Source: an uncultured Legionella sp.
GTDB taxonomy: Bacteria > Pseudomonadota > Gammaproteobacteria > Legionellales > Legionellaceae
Direction: 5' to 3'
Assembly: GCA_902168255.1 (NCBI GenBank)
Contig: CABHON010000017.1
Location: 1 to 64,000, forward strand
Length of the DNA: 64,000 nucleotides
In this document: one piece after another, positions 1-8,859 of the stretch
Position numbering within the stretch: position 1 is the stretch's first letter
Layout: each line of letters opens with the position of its first letter
The notes under the pieces: model-generated
Database searches by the model: none
The model's input: only the letters and a program-made list of their open reading frames with translations
Told to the model about the DNA's origin: nothing
Position numbers and translations under genes: made by a program

Positions 1-332
1 GAAGGCACCAGAACCAATATTACCAAGCCCTGCAAGAGAGAATTTTTATTCATGCCCATTTGTATGGGACGATAAATAACACCCTTTGCCTCTAAAAAAA
101 TATACACACTACTTTCTCTATTTACTTCCTTGCCAAGCTTTTTATTTAAAAATTAGATGCGATTCCCTTGCGGATCACGCGCATTTATTATGGTTTTAAT
201 TTTTTAGTAATATAATTGGTTTATAACAATAACCTGTCTACAATAAATCATAAAAATAAATCAAGCATATATTAAATTTATAGAGGTAATAATGATCGTT
301 AATAAAGAACTCGTACTAAATCTCCATAAATA
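1..332. other. Window edge: intergenic, possible 5' end of a gene leaving the window
   Basis: No complete gene is visible. On the minus strand an ATG at 53 (or 59) opens a frame that reads MNKNSLLQGLVILVLVP and runs out of the window. This resembles a signal peptide or membrane anchor, but no clear ribosome binding site precedes it and only 17 residues are visible. The rest is AT-rich. The gene usually found after recF, gyrB, is not here; the sequence beyond the recF stop shows no GyrB start. Confidence 0.25.
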
Positions 333-1436
333 TTATGTTACTACCCCATGTTTCACGTGAAACATTTTGCCCTTGGATAGAATAGATTCATAAGCGGACG
401 TCCTTTTAAATCCTTCCTCGTCTGTTCCTGTAAAAAATATCTGCCCTGGCATTTCTGCTAAATAAGACATAACCATTGATAAATGATGTTCATCAAATTC
501 GGCACATAAATCATCCAATAAATAAATACATCTTTTATTAGTTAATTGCGATAGAAGCAATCCTTGGGCTAATTTAATAGCAATAATTACTAACTTTTGT
601 TGGCCACGAGAAAAGAAATCTTTTACTAATTGATGACCATGTTTGATAATAATGTCGGCTTTATGCGGACCATGATGAGTGAATCCCATTTTTCTATCAC
701 GTTCTTTGTCTCTGTCTAAATAAAAAAGAAGATTTTCTTTATTTTCTTCTTCAGTTGAATGCGAATGAGCGTGGCCCCAACCCTTCGAGTATGTAAGACT
801 TAAGGAGAACCCAAAGAAGTGCGTGATGACTTTTTCAAAGTAGGGTAAAAACTGCTCTAAATATTCTAAACGCATATGATGAATGATTTCAGCACTTTCG
901 GAAAGCATTTTATCCCAAGAGCTTGTGGATTGATGCAGCCTTAAACTTGCATTACGTTGTTTTAGAATTCGCTGATATTGTGAATAGACTTTAAAATAAT
1001 CTTGTTTCACGTGAAACACTCCCCAATCCAGGATTTCACGTCGAATTTTCGGGCCAGAATCAATAATTTTGAAAGAATCAGAATAGTAAAGCTGTAAAGG
1101 TAAATACTGTGCTAATGCCGAGCTTTGACGACATGCTTGTTGATTAATGTGAATGTGGGTGTCGCCATCCTTATTTTTCTGAACACCAATTTGGTTTTCT
1201 GTTTCCTGATCAATAATTTTACCAAAAACAGTCAAACTTTCCTTTTCATGATGAACAACCTTATTGTACAGATGCGTACGAAACGAACGGCCCATACTCA
1301 ATAAATAAATCGATTCTAAAAGACTGGTTTTGCCACTTCCATTAAGGCCTATAAAAAAATTATAACGCTCATTTAAATGTATTGTTACATTATCCAAATT
1401 TCGCACACCATTAATGGATAAATACGAAATACTCAT
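333..1436 (-). CDS. recF: DNA replication and repair protein RecF
   Basis: RecF is an SMC-like ATPase that loads RecA at single-strand gaps in the RecFOR pathway. The 367 residues are a normal family length. The Walker A motif GLNGSGKTS is at residues 30-38, an ABC-type signature (FSRGQQKL) lies near residue 280, and a Walker B stretch (IYLLDDLCAEFD) is near 305-317. The ATG at 1436 lies one base beyond the dnaN stop, so the two are translationally linked. Two perfect parS palindromes lie inside the gene, both translated as FHVK; one forms most of the C-terminal tail FHVKHGVVT, which looks like an addition to the usual RecF end. Confidence 0.96.
   Translation of the reverse strand: MSISYLSINGVRNLDNVTIHLNERYNFFIGLNGSGKTSLLESIYLLSMGRSFRTHLYNKVVHHEKESLTVFGKIIDQETENQIGVQKNKDGDTHIHINQQACRQSSALAQYLPLQLYYSDSFKIIDSGPKIRREILDWGVFHVKQDYFKVYSQYQRILKQRNASLRLHQSTSSWDKMLSESAEIIHHMRLEYLEQFLPYFEKVITHFFGFSLSLTYSKGWGHAHSHSTEEENKENLLFYLDRDKERDRKMGFTHHGPHKADIIIKHGHQLVKDFFSRGQQKLVIIAIKLAQGLLLSQLTNKRCIYLLDDLCAEFDEHHLSMVMSYLAEMPGQIFFTGTDEEGFKRTSAYESILSKGKMFHVKHGVVT
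349..364. promoter_or_regulatory. parS centromere site (perfect 16-bp palindrome), copy 1
   Basis: The sequence TGTTTCACGTGAAACA is a perfect palindrome and matches the canonical bacterial parS bound by ParB. It overlaps the last codons of recF. ParB spreads and slides from such sites to organise and segregate the origin region. No parA or parB gene is in the window. Confidence 0.9.
1003..1018. promoter_or_regulatory. parS centromere site (perfect 16-bp palindrome), copy 2
   Basis: This is a second identical TGTTTCACGTGAAACA, 654 bp from the first and inside the recF reading frame, where it encodes FHVK within GVFHVKQ. Two exact 16-bp copies this close together are very unlikely by chance, and both sit within 4 kb of dnaA, where parS sites are expected. 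Confidence 0.9.
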
Positions 1437-1437
1437 C

Positions 1438-2586
1438 TTACATTTTTATGGGCATAACCACATATTGTACTTGTGAAACCACATCAGACTCAAATAAGAC
1501 ACCCATATCTGGATTAGCACAAGAAATTTTAACTTCAACAGAAGGAAGGTTGTTTAAAATATCCATTATATAATTAATATTAAAACTTGCCTCAAGGCCT
1601 TCACCTTCCATTTGCATTTCCATTTCATCTTCACCAGCTTCTTGCTCTAGGTTATTTACGAAAATTTTTAACGTATTGCCAGAAGCATTAAAAAGAACAC
1701 CCCGCTTTTTTTCATTAGCTAAAATAGAAACGCGTGAAAGCATTTGTTTGAAAGGATCGCGTTCAATTTTGATAACTTTATCCACATTTTTAGGAATAAA
1801 CATTTCATAATTAGGGTAATCACAATTAAGGCGATTAGTCACAAATGTATAATGACCACCATCAACATACAAATGACTTTCTGAAATCATTAAATCAATT
1901 GATTCTCCGCCACTAAGATCTAAGAATTTAATTAATTCTAATACGCTTTTCCTTGGTAATACGATACGAAAATCAGTAATATTTTCTTTATTGATTGTTT
2001 CGTCGATATCTATTTTACAGCTTGCTAATCGATGTCCATCCATTGCCGCGGTAATTAATTGATTTTGTTTTTTTTCTAATAGCAAACCATTTAAATAAGT
2101 ACGAATATCTTCCTGTGTCATTGCAAAACAGGTAGATTGTAATAAATATTTTAAATCTTCAATGTTAATTGTTAATCGCTCTTTATTTTGTCCTTTATTT
2201 TCAATAGCCGAAACCGTAGGAAAATCAGCTGCTGGTAATGTTGATAAAGAAAAACGGCTTCTACCGGATTGAATAATTAATTTATTTTCTTTTTCCTTTA
2301 GTGAAAGGATAGATTTTTCTGGTAATGAACGACAAATATCCACTAACTTTTTTGCTTGAACCGTAATACTTTCCGCATCACTATTTTCAGTTGCGGAGCT
2401 TTCTAATTCACATTGAACAACCACTTCAATTTCAGTATTCGTGGCAGTTAACGTTAATATATTACGATTAATCCCTATCCAGACATTAGCCAAAATGGGC
2501 ATGGAAGGTTTTTTCTCTGCAGTAGCACCTAATACTAGTAATAATAATTTTAAAAAACGTTCTTTATCAATGGATAATTGAAACAT
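1438..2586 (-). CDS. dnaN: DNA polymerase III beta subunit (sliding clamp)
   Basis: This is the processivity clamp that encircles DNA and tethers DNA polymerase III. The 382 residues give three clamp domains of the usual size, with the typical opening MFQLSIDKERFLKLLLLV and the C-terminal clamp ending in VQYVVMPIKM. It lies between dnaA (14 bp upstream) and recF (1 bp downstream) in the conserved dnaA-dnaN-recF order. A perfect DnaA-box sequence, TTATCCACA, occurs within the gene at 1778-1786; it may be chance or an extra DnaA titration site. Confidence 0.97.
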   Translation of the reverse strand: MFQLSIDKERFLKLLLLVLGATAEKKPSMPILANVWIGINRNILTLTATNTEIEVVVQCELESSATENSDAESITVQAKKLVDICRSLPEKSILSLKEKENKLIIQSGRSRFSLSTLPAADFPTVSAIENKGQNKERLTINIEDLKYLLQSTCFAMTQEDIRTYLNGLLLEKKQNQLITAAMDGHRLASCKIDIDETINKENITDFRIVLPRKSVLELIKFLDLSGGESIDLMISESHLYVDGGHYTFVTNRLNCDYPNYEMFIPKNVDKVIKIERDPFKQMLSRVSILANEKKRGVLFNASGNTLKIFVNNLEQEAGEDEMEMQMEGEGLEASFNINYIMDILNNLPSVEVKISCANPDMGVLFESDVVSQVQYVVMPIKM

Positions 2587-2600
2587 ATATTTTTCCTCTA

Positions 2601-3959
2601 TTAGGATGTTAACACGCGTATAAAATATTTATAGTCATCAGCAAAAGCACTGTTTTCATTTAAAATCTCTTTGATTTTTTTGCAGGCATGAATCACAGTA
2701 GTATGATCTCTTCCGCCGAATGCATCGCCGATTTCAGGCAAACTGTGATTGGTTAATTCTTTTGCTAATGCCATTGCCATTTGGCGTGGTCTAGCAACCG
2801 AACGGCTTCTTCTTTTAGATAATAAATCATTGACTTTAATTTTGTAATATTCTGCAATTGTTTTTTGAATATTTTCAATGGTTACTAATTTATCTTGTAA
2901 CGCTAATAAATCCCTTAATGCTTCTTGAATAAATTCAATGGTTACTGCTTTGCCTGTAAAGTGGGCATTAGCGGCCACACGCCTTAACGCACCTTCTAAT
3001 TCACGAACATTGGAACGAATACGTTTAGCAATAAAGAAAGCTGAATCATAGGGTAAAGCAACTTTAAATTGTTCTGCTTTTGCCATCAAAATAGCCACTC
3101 GAGTTTCCAATTCTGGCGGCTCCACAGCCACGGTGAGTCCCCAACCAAAACGTGATTTAAGACGTTCTTCTAACCCATTAATTTCTTTTGGATAACGATC
3201 ACAACTCAAAATAATTTGTTGTTGTCCTTCTAAAAGAGCATTAAATGTATGAAAAAACTCTTCTTGGGTTCGATCTTTTCCGGCAAAAAATTGAATATCA
3301 TCGATAAGCAAAATATTTAAAGTGCGATAAAAACGCTTAAATTCATTAATAGTATTTGTCTGCAAAGCTTTAACCATATCTGCTACAAATCGTTCAGAAT
3401 GCAAATATAGGACTTTTGCATCAGGATTTTTAGATAAAACATGATTGCCAATCGCATGCATAAGGTGGGTTTTACCTAGTCCTACACCACCATAAATAAA
3501 TAAGGGATTATATGCATTACCCGGATTTTCAGCGACTTGGAAAGAAGCTGCCCGGGCTAGTTGGTTAGAATTTCCTTCTACAAAACTTTCAAACGTGAAA
3601 TGCTTATTCAGATTATGTTTTTTTGCTTCAGTATTATTATTTACTCCGCTAAACCTATTCTCAGTGGGAACACTCTTGGAAATACTTCCTTTTTCAACTT
3701 TCTTTTCTACAATGCGACTTGTTCCTATTTCAACCACTAAATCTTTAAAGGATTGTTCTGATAGTTCATTTAATACTTCCTTAATTCGAGAATGGAAATT
3801 CTTTTTCACCCAATCTACTACAAATCGATTAGGGGCAAGTAACACAAAAATATCGCCTCTAGCCTCAGCCTGCAAAGGTCTGAGCCACGTATTAAATTGC
3901 TGGGCTGGAAATTCCAATTGCAATTTTTCAAGACATTTATGCCACAAATCTAAAGCCAC
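2601..3959 (-). CDS. dnaA: Chromosomal replication initiator DnaA
   Basis: DnaA is the AAA+ initiator that binds DnaA boxes at oriC and melts the origin. The 452 residues show all four domains: an N-terminal DnaB-interacting domain, a polar linker (about 85-118), the AAA+ core with Walker [10 protein letters not shown] (157-165) and Walker [11 protein letters not shown], and a C-terminal DNA-binding domain with the signature [15 protein letters not shown]. The start is GTG at 3959; no strong Shine-Dalgarno is visible. A TATACT -10 hexamer lies upstream on the minus strand (3994-3999). The usual neighbour rpmH is missing upstream. Confidence 0.98.
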   Translation of the reverse strand: MALDLWHKCLEKLQLEFPAQQFNTWLRPLQAEARGDIFVLLAPNRFVVDWVKKNFHSRIKEVLNELSEQSFKDLVVEIGTSRIVEKKVEKGSISKSVPTENRFSGVNNNTEAKKHNLNKHFTFESFVEGNSNQLARAASFQVAENPGNAYNPLFIYGGVGLGKTHLMHAIGNHVLSKNPDAKVLYLHSERFVADMVKALQTNTINEFKRFYRTLNILLIDDIQFFAGKDRTQEEFFHTFNALLEGQQQIILSCDRYPKEINGLEERLKSRFGWGLTVAVEPPELETRVAILMAKAEQFKVALPYDSAFFIAKRIRSNVRELEGALRRVAANAHFTGKAVTIEFIQEALRDLLALQDKLVTIENIQKTIAEYYKIKVNDLLSKRRSRSVARPRQMAMALAKELTNHSLPEIGDAFGGRDHTTVIHACKKIKEILNENSAFADDYKYFIRVLTS

Positions 3960-4169
3960 AAGCGTATACCAAAAATAAATAAAAAGGTCTGCTAGTATAT
4001 TCTTTTTGGGAACAAATTTCTATTCTAACCTTACAAAAAACTAGATGGAATACATTGTTAGTAGACCCCAAATAAACGTGAGGTTAACGTGTTATAAAAA
4101 ATATAATAACTCTTGTTTTTTGGTATTATCAGAAATTACTCTCCCGTTAATTCTTATTTGCTTCTCAAG

Positions 4170-4243
4170 TTATCAACAGCATATAATATCTTTTAATTTA
4201 AATTAAACAATTGTATTTTCTGTTAATTTTTATATTATCAACA
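4170..4243 (+). promoter_or_regulatory. Pair of DnaA-box-like 9-mers
   Basis: TTATCAACA occurs twice in the same orientation, at 4170-4178 and 4235-4243, 65 bp apart. Each differs from the consensus TTATCCACA at one base. They could serve origin firing or autoregulation of dnaA. Confidence 0.5.
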
Positions 4244-4273
4244 GAGTTGTTAATTGTTAATAACAATAATAAA

Positions 4274-4305
4274 CTTTTTATATTAATTTTATTATTATTA
4301 TTACA
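4274..4305. repeat. AT-rich direct repeat, left copy flanking the Rpn-type gene
   Basis: This 32-bp tract (CTTTTTATATTAATTTTATT followed by ATT repeats and ACA) recurs almost exactly at 5468-5500, on the other side of the nuclease gene at 4361-5236. The two copies differ by about one indel and one substitution. Confidence 0.7.
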
Positions 4306-4360
4306 GAGTTCTTTATGATAGAATTTCCTTTAACAAGTAACCTAAAATGGAGATAAACTA

Positions 4361-5236
4361 ATGGCGCGCTATTTAGATCCAAAAAACGATTTAGTCTTCA
4401 AAAAAATTTTTGGAGAACATCCTGATTTATTAAAGAGTTTTTTAAACGCCTTATTACCTCTTCCTCCTGATCGATTAATAGAAGAAATTGCCTATTTACC
4501 AGCCGAGCATGTACCTGAAATACCAGGATTTAAATATACATTGGTTGACGTACGTTGCCGCGATGCACAAGGACGATATTTTATCGTAGAAATGCAGTTA
4601 AATTGGTCAAAACATTTTATGCAACGAATGATTTTTAATACAGCTGCTACCTATGTAAAGCAACTCAGTAAAGGAGAAGATTATGATAAATTATGTCCCG
4701 TGTATGGCTTAGCTATTGTGGATGACTCTTTTACTGAAGAATCTACATGGTTTCATCATTATCAATTGATAAATACACATGATAACCAGAAAAAACTAGA
4801 TGATATTCAATTAATTTTTTTGGAATTACCAAAATTTAAACCTTTGACTTTAAATGAAAAGAAATTATCCATATTATGGATGCGCTATATGACAGAGATT
4901 AATGAAAAAACAGAAAAAGTAGATCCTGTATTATTAGCGAATCCGGATATCAAAAAAGCGCTAAATTTTACTGAGATTGCTGCTTATACGGCCGCAGAGC
5001 TTCGCACATATGATGCTAATTGGGATGCAATTAGTACAGAAAAAACAATTATGAGTGATAAATATGATCAGGGATTGGAAGACGGATTAAAAGAAGGAAG
5101 AAAAGAGGGACAAGAGGAAGGGCGATATGAAATAGCTAGAAATCTTTTGTCAGCCGGTCTTGAACCACAGTTTGTGGCTAAAAACACAGGGCTTGATTTA
5201 GAAAGTATCTACAGTATTAAAAATACATTGTCCTAA
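4361..5236 (+). CDS. Rpn family PD-(D/E)XK nuclease / putative transposase (PDDEXK_2)
   Basis: The 291-aa protein has the family opening (ARYLDPKNDLVFKKIFGEH) and the nuclease core with D63 in LVDVRC and E77-x-Q79 in FIVEMQLN, so the PD-(D/E)XK-type residues look intact. The C-terminus has the GLEDGLKEGRKEGQEEG repeat common in this family. Members related to Escherichia coli RpnA promote RecA-independent recombination; others are called transposases without proof. A GGAG ribosome site precedes the ATG. The gene sits inside the AT-rich tract upstream of dnaA and is flanked by near-identical direct repeats (4274-4305 and 5468-5500), which suggests it was inserted or duplicated with that tract. 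Confidence 0.85.
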   Translation: MARYLDPKNDLVFKKIFGEHPDLLKSFLNALLPLPPDRLIEEIAYLPAEHVPEIPGFKYTLVDVRCRDAQGRYFIVEMQLNWSKHFMQRMIFNTAATYVKQLSKGEDYDKLCPVYGLAIVDDSFTEESTWFHHYQLINTHDNQKKLDDIQLIFLELPKFKPLTLNEKKLSILWMRYMTEINEKTEKVDPVLLANPDIKKALNFTEIAAYTAAELRTYDANWDAISTEKTIMSDKYDQGLEDGLKEGRKEGQEEGRYEIARNLLSAGLEPQFVAKNTGLDLESIYSIKNTLS

Positions 5237-5467
5237 TTACTTATAACATGTTAGTAACCGTAAAACTAATAGAAGGAAAAAATGTTGCTAAAACTATAAT
5301 AAGTCGTGATTTTTGCTGTTTTTGATAAAATAGCTTAAATTTACCCCTACTTTACACTCATATTATTAACATTCTAATAGAATAATATAGTAACGAATAA
5401 AGTATTGATTTTTCAAAAAATTAAAATAAAATCCACAGATTTGTTATTGACTAATAATAATTATATT

Positions 5468-5500
5468 CTTTTTAATATTAATTTTGTTATTATTATTACA
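5468..5500. repeat. AT-rich direct repeat, right copy flanking the Rpn-type gene
   Basis: This is the near-exact partner of 4274-4305 in the same orientation. The pair brackets the whole nuclease gene with 1.16 kb between copies. Confidence 0.7.
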
Positions 5501-5555
5501 TTCATTCGCTAGAAAAATTTTTAGTAGACTATTACTTTTTTTTATCTCCATTTTT

Positions 5556-5564
5556 TGGTAAAAT
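5556..5564 (+). promoter_or_regulatory. Possible extended -10 promoter for the MFS/ubi run
   Basis: TGGTAAAAT fits an extended -10 element (TGn plus TAAAAT) 57 bp before the first MFS start. No good -35 is seen at 17 bp, as is common for extended -10 promoters. Confidence 0.35.
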
Positions 5565-5620
5565 ATTGGTCGTTTTAGTCAAACTAGCTTAATGCGTAAT
5601 GATTTATAGGAATTAATTCA

Positions 5621-6934
5621 ATGACTTCTATGGTATCACCAATGGTAACTTCGTCTGACAATGATGCAATAAAAGAATCTCAAAAGCTTGCCAAGAAAGC
5701 TTGGGTGGTTGTTTTATCCGCTGCCCTGTTTTTCTTTTATGAATTCATTCAAATGCATATGTTTAATGCCATTAATGATTCATTACGAACAGCTTTTAAT
5801 GTTGATGCTACTCAGTTAGGGGTTCTCTCAAGTACTTATCTCTGGGGAGACGTAGCATTTCTACTTCCAGCAGGAATGTTACTCGATCGCTTCTCCACCC
5901 GAACAATTTTATTAATAGCCCTCGCTGTTTGTATTGGCGGAACGGCTGGTTTTGCCTTAACAAGTTCTCTTCCAATTGCTGCTTTTTTCCACTTTTTATC
6001 AGGTTGTGGTAATGCTTTTTGTTTCTTATCTTGTATGATGCTGGTGTCACGGTGGTTTGAACCTAATCGACAAGCATTCGTAGTTGGATTTGTGGTAACG
6101 ATGGCATTTTTTGGCGGGGTAATAGCTCAAACCCCCTTGGCTTGGTTAGCAGATTTAGTTGGCTGGCGGATGGCATTGATTTATGACTCTATCCTAGGTT
6201 GTATATTTTTAATATTAATTTATTTAAATGTTAAAGATTTTCCTCAAAATTATATTGCTTCGCCAAAAAACCATAAGCGAATATCTTTTATGAAAGCATT
6301 AGGGGCTTCAGTAAAAAATCTTCAAAATACTTTAGCGGGACTTTATACGTGTCTCTTAAATCTTCCTATTATGGTATTGGATGCAGTATGGGGTGTGACT
6401 TATTTAAAGACAGTCCATGGTCTATCTAATATGCAAGCGTCCAATGTTACCGCAATGATTTTCTTTGGCAGTATGATAGCTTGTCCGCTAGCCGGATTAT
6501 TTTCAGATCGGATGGAACGGCGACGTATGCCTATGATAGTCGGTGCAGTTCTTTCTTTATTAGTGGTTTCTTTAGTGGTATTTCTTCCTCATTGGAACTA
6601 TATTTCCTTACTAATTGCCTTTTTCTTAATCGGCTTTTTTACCAGTACCCAGATTATTTCCTATCCTTTTGCGGCTGAAAGTAATCCTTCTGTTTTTACG
6701 GGAACAGCAGTGGGACTTGTTTCTCTTATAGTGATCGGAGGAGCGGCAATAGCTCAGATAGTTTTTGGAAAGTTGTTAGATTTGAATTGGGATGGAATGA
6801 TAACAGCAGGACAAAAAATTTATTCTGTCACGGCTTATCATAATGCGATGATTATGTTTCCTGTTGTTATGGGAATAGGCCTGTTAGCAGCACTATTCAT
6901 TAAAGAAACCTACTGTAAAAAAAGAGAGGATTAA
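5621..6934 (+). CDS. MFS transporter, first of a tandem pair
   Basis: This 437-aa inner-membrane protein has about 12 hydrophobic segments and the MFS motif A after helix 2 (GMLLDRFSTRTIL). It ends with a basic cytoplasmic tail (KETYCKKRED). It is clearly related to the next gene: both open their first helix with SAALFFFYEFIQ and share LDRFST, FLTG/FLSG and SRWF motifs, so the pair looks like a tandem duplication. Legionellales carry many such transporters, some moving amino acids or nucleosides across the host vacuole, but the substrate here cannot be read from sequence. The next gene starts 4 bp after its stop. Confidence 0.88.
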   Translation: MTSMVSPMVTSSDNDAIKESQKLAKKAWVVVLSAALFFFYEFIQMHMFNAINDSLRTAFNVDATQLGVLSSTYLWGDVAFLLPAGMLLDRFSTRTILLIALAVCIGGTAGFALTSSLPIAAFFHFLSGCGNAFCFLSCMMLVSRWFEPNRQAFVVGFVVTMAFFGGVIAQTPLAWLADLVGWRMALIYDSILGCIFLILIYLNVKDFPQNYIASPKNHKRISFMKALGASVKNLQNTLAGLYTCLLNLPIMVLDAVWGVTYLKTVHGLSNMQASNVTAMIFFGSMIACPLAGLFSDRMERRRMPMIVGAVLSLLVVSLVVFLPHWNYISLLIAFFLIGFFTSTQIISYPFAAESNPSVFTGTAVGLVSLIVIGGAAIAQIVFGKLLDLNWDGMITAGQKIYSVTAYHNAMIMFPVVMGIGLLAALFIKETYCKKRED

Positions 6935-6938
6935 TGTT

Positions 6939-8261
6939 ATGAAATTATGTTCAAATGTTCCTGAAGATACAAATGAATTTTTTTCTAATATTAAAACCGA
7001 ACCAGTTATGACACGCAAAAGTACACCTTGGATTGTGTGTTTATCAGCAGCCCTTTTTTTCTTTTATGAGTTTATTCAAAGCAATATGTTTAGCTCCATT
7101 GCAACGGATGTAATGGCTGCTTTTCATATTAATGCAGAGTCATATAGTCGTTTAAGTAGTATTTATTTTTTAGCCAATGTTATTTTTCTTTTCCCCGCGG
7201 GAACGATTTTAGATCGGTTTTCTACTAAACGGGTGATTTTAATTTCGCTTAGTTTATGTATTTTAGGTACTTTTTTATTTGCTCAATCCAGCAGCTATAC
7301 TGTTGCAGTAATATGTCGTTTTCTTACTGGTATTGGAAGTGCATTTTGTTTTTTAGCCTGTATTCGACTAGCTTCCCGGTGGTTTCCTCCTAATCGCTTA
7401 GCCTTAGCCACTGGTGTCATTGTTACGTTCGCCATGACGGGTGGTTTAATGGCCCAAACACCATTGACTCTTTTAATAGAACACTTTAATTGGCGCACTG
7501 CAGTAAGAATAGATGCCCTTTTAGGTATTTTTATTTTTATTGCTATTATGCTTTTGGTGAAAGATTCTCCAGGAAAAAATCATAAATTGCTTTATCCTGA
7601 GTCAACTAACAAATCTAAGATGGGCGTTTTAAAAAGCATGAAAACTGCTTATTTTAAAATACCTACCCTTTTATGTGCGCTTTATACCAGCTTAATGAAT
7701 ATGCCAATCGTCGTGTTGGGTGCTATGGCGGGGGGAATATATTTAACCCAGACGTACAATCTTTCAAGGGAAGAAGCTTCTTACTCAATGAGCCTGTTGT
7801 TTTTAGGCACCTTAATTGGTTCTCCTTTAGTTGGCAGCTTTTCGGATTATATTGGAAAAAAACGTTTACTTATGATCATCGGTACGGTTTTATCGTTTTT
7901 TGTGGTTCTTGCATTGTTATATATTCCTGCCATGAGCATAACCTGTGTATTAGGTTTGTTTTTTATATTAGGGTTCTTAACAAGCACACAAATTTTAACC
8001 TATCCTATGGTGGCTGAAAATAATCCTCATGAACTTACCGCTACAGCAGTAAGCGTGATTTCTATTATGTCCCAAGGTGGTCCCATTGTTTATCAAAATT
8101 TATTTGGCCATTTACTTCAAATGAATTGGGATGGAAAAATGGTTGATGGTGTTCCTTTTTATTCTTTAGCTAATTATCAAACGGCACTGTGGATTATTCC
8201 CGCAGGATTTATTATTTCACTGGTTGCGGTTCTTCTCTTGAAAGAACGAAAAAGGACATAG
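6939..8261 (+). CDS. MFS transporter, second of a tandem pair
   Basis: This 440-aa 12-helix transporter is homologous to the preceding gene. Motif A reads GTILDRFSTKRVIL, and a second copy-like loop SDYIGKKRLLM follows helix 8. A strong ribosome site (GAGAGGA) overlaps the end of the upstream gene and places the start at 6939. It lies 4 bp before ubiJ, so the MFS pair and the ubiJ-ubiB-tatA genes may share a transcript. The N-terminal cytoplasmic tail of about 30 residues is not conserved with its partner. Confidence 0.88.
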   Translation: MKLCSNVPEDTNEFFSNIKTEPVMTRKSTPWIVCLSAALFFFYEFIQSNMFSSIATDVMAAFHINAESYSRLSSIYFLANVIFLFPAGTILDRFSTKRVILISLSLCILGTFLFAQSSSYTVAVICRFLTGIGSAFCFLACIRLASRWFPPNRLALATGVIVTFAMTGGLMAQTPLTLLIEHFNWRTAVRIDALLGIFIFIAIMLLVKDSPGKNHKLLYPESTNKSKMGVLKSMKTAYFKIPTLLCALYTSLMNMPIVVLGAMAGGIYLTQTYNLSREEASYSMSLLFLGTLIGSPLVGSFSDYIGKKRLLMIIGTVLSFFVVLALLYIPAMSITCVLGLFFILGFLTSTQILTYPMVAENNPHELTATAVSVISIMSQGGPIVYQNLFGHLLQMNWDGKMVDGVPFYSLANYQTALWIIPAGFIISLVAVLLLKERKRT

Positions 8262-8265
8262 GCAT

Positions 8266-8859
8266 ATGTTATCGTTTCTTTTTGAAACAGCCTTAAAAAA
8301 ATATTGCCAGTCAAATCCTCTTATTGCCGAAAAATTAACCGGGAAAAGTTTTATTGTTACACTGTTGCCCTTAAAGCAACACTGGAAGATTTCTTTTAAT
8401 TATGGTGATATTGTCTGTTATTCCATTTTTTCAGAAGAAGTAAAAAACCAAGAGGCTAATTTAAAAATTTCTGCTACCCCACAAGCTTTATTGGCGATGT
8501 TACTACGCCATGATCGCACGGGATTAAAGCTAGAAGGTGATATGGTTTTAGCTCAGACGTTAGAACAATGTTTTAATGATGCATTAGTCAAAAATGCAGT
8601 GGAGAAGTTGCTCCAAGAATACTTAGGTGATTTTAGTTTTTATCCAGTTAAAACCTTATTTAAAAAAGGCCGTGAACAGCTAAAATCATGGCAAAACCGT
8701 TCAAAAAACACAATAACCGATTACCTACAAGAAGACAACGAGTGTTTACCTATTCCCTCTGAAGTTAAAACTTTTTGCAACGAAGTTGATGAGTTGAGAT
8801 TACGGGTTGATCGTTTAGACGCTCGTTTTCATTCCGGAAATAATCATGAAAAGACTTAA
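8266..8859 (+). CDS. ubiJ: Ubiquinone biosynthesis accessory factor UbiJ
   Basis: UbiJ is a lipid-binding SCP2-domain protein of the soluble Ubi complex that handles ubiquinone intermediates. At 197 residues it is of normal size. It has an SCP2-like N-terminal half (KISATPQALLAMLL, LKLEGDM) and a charged, probably helical C-terminal tail. The call rests mainly on position directly before ubiB, with which it overlaps by 14 bp, as in the enterobacterial ubiE-ubiJ-ubiB order. ubiE is not upstream; the MFS genes occupy its place. Confidence 0.85.
   Translation: MLSFLFETALKKYCQSNPLIAEKLTGKSFIVTLLPLKQHWKISFNYGDIVCYSIFSEEVKNQEANLKISATPQALLAMLLRHDRTGLKLEGDMVLAQTLEQCFNDALVKNAVEKLLQEYLGDFSFYPVKTLFKKGREQLKSWQNRSKNTITDYLQEDNECLPIPSEVKTFCNEVDELRLRVDRLDARFHSGNNHEKT

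Larger units (their letters stand above)
3960..4360. other. Candidate oriC / dnaA upstream region
   Basis: This is a 400-bp gene-free, strongly AT-rich tract directly upstream of dnaA. It holds two DnaA-box-like 9-mers (TTATCAACA at 4170-4178 and 4235-4243, one mismatch from TTATCCACA) and a run of TTA/ATT triplets (4274-4305) resembling a DNA unwinding element. Position beside dnaA, AT content and the nearby parS sites support origin function, but with only two boxes the call needs a GC-skew test. Confidence 0.55.
5237..5620. other. AT-rich intergenic tract, second half of the split origin-like region
   Basis: This 384-bp gap has no supported gene. It contains the right copy of the AT-rich repeat and a probable promoter for the MFS genes near its end. 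Its base composition matches 3960-4360, consistent with one original tract divided by the nuclease gene. Confidence 0.5.

Noticed and set aside
1778-1786. Perfect DnaA box TTATCCACA as an origin element
   Set aside because: A single copy inside dnaN; one 9-mer can occur by chance in AT-rich DNA, so it is only noted under dnaN.
3595-3978. Plus-strand 127-aa frame over the dnaA N-terminus
   Set aside because: It is antisense to a well-supported dnaA and has no recognisable protein character.
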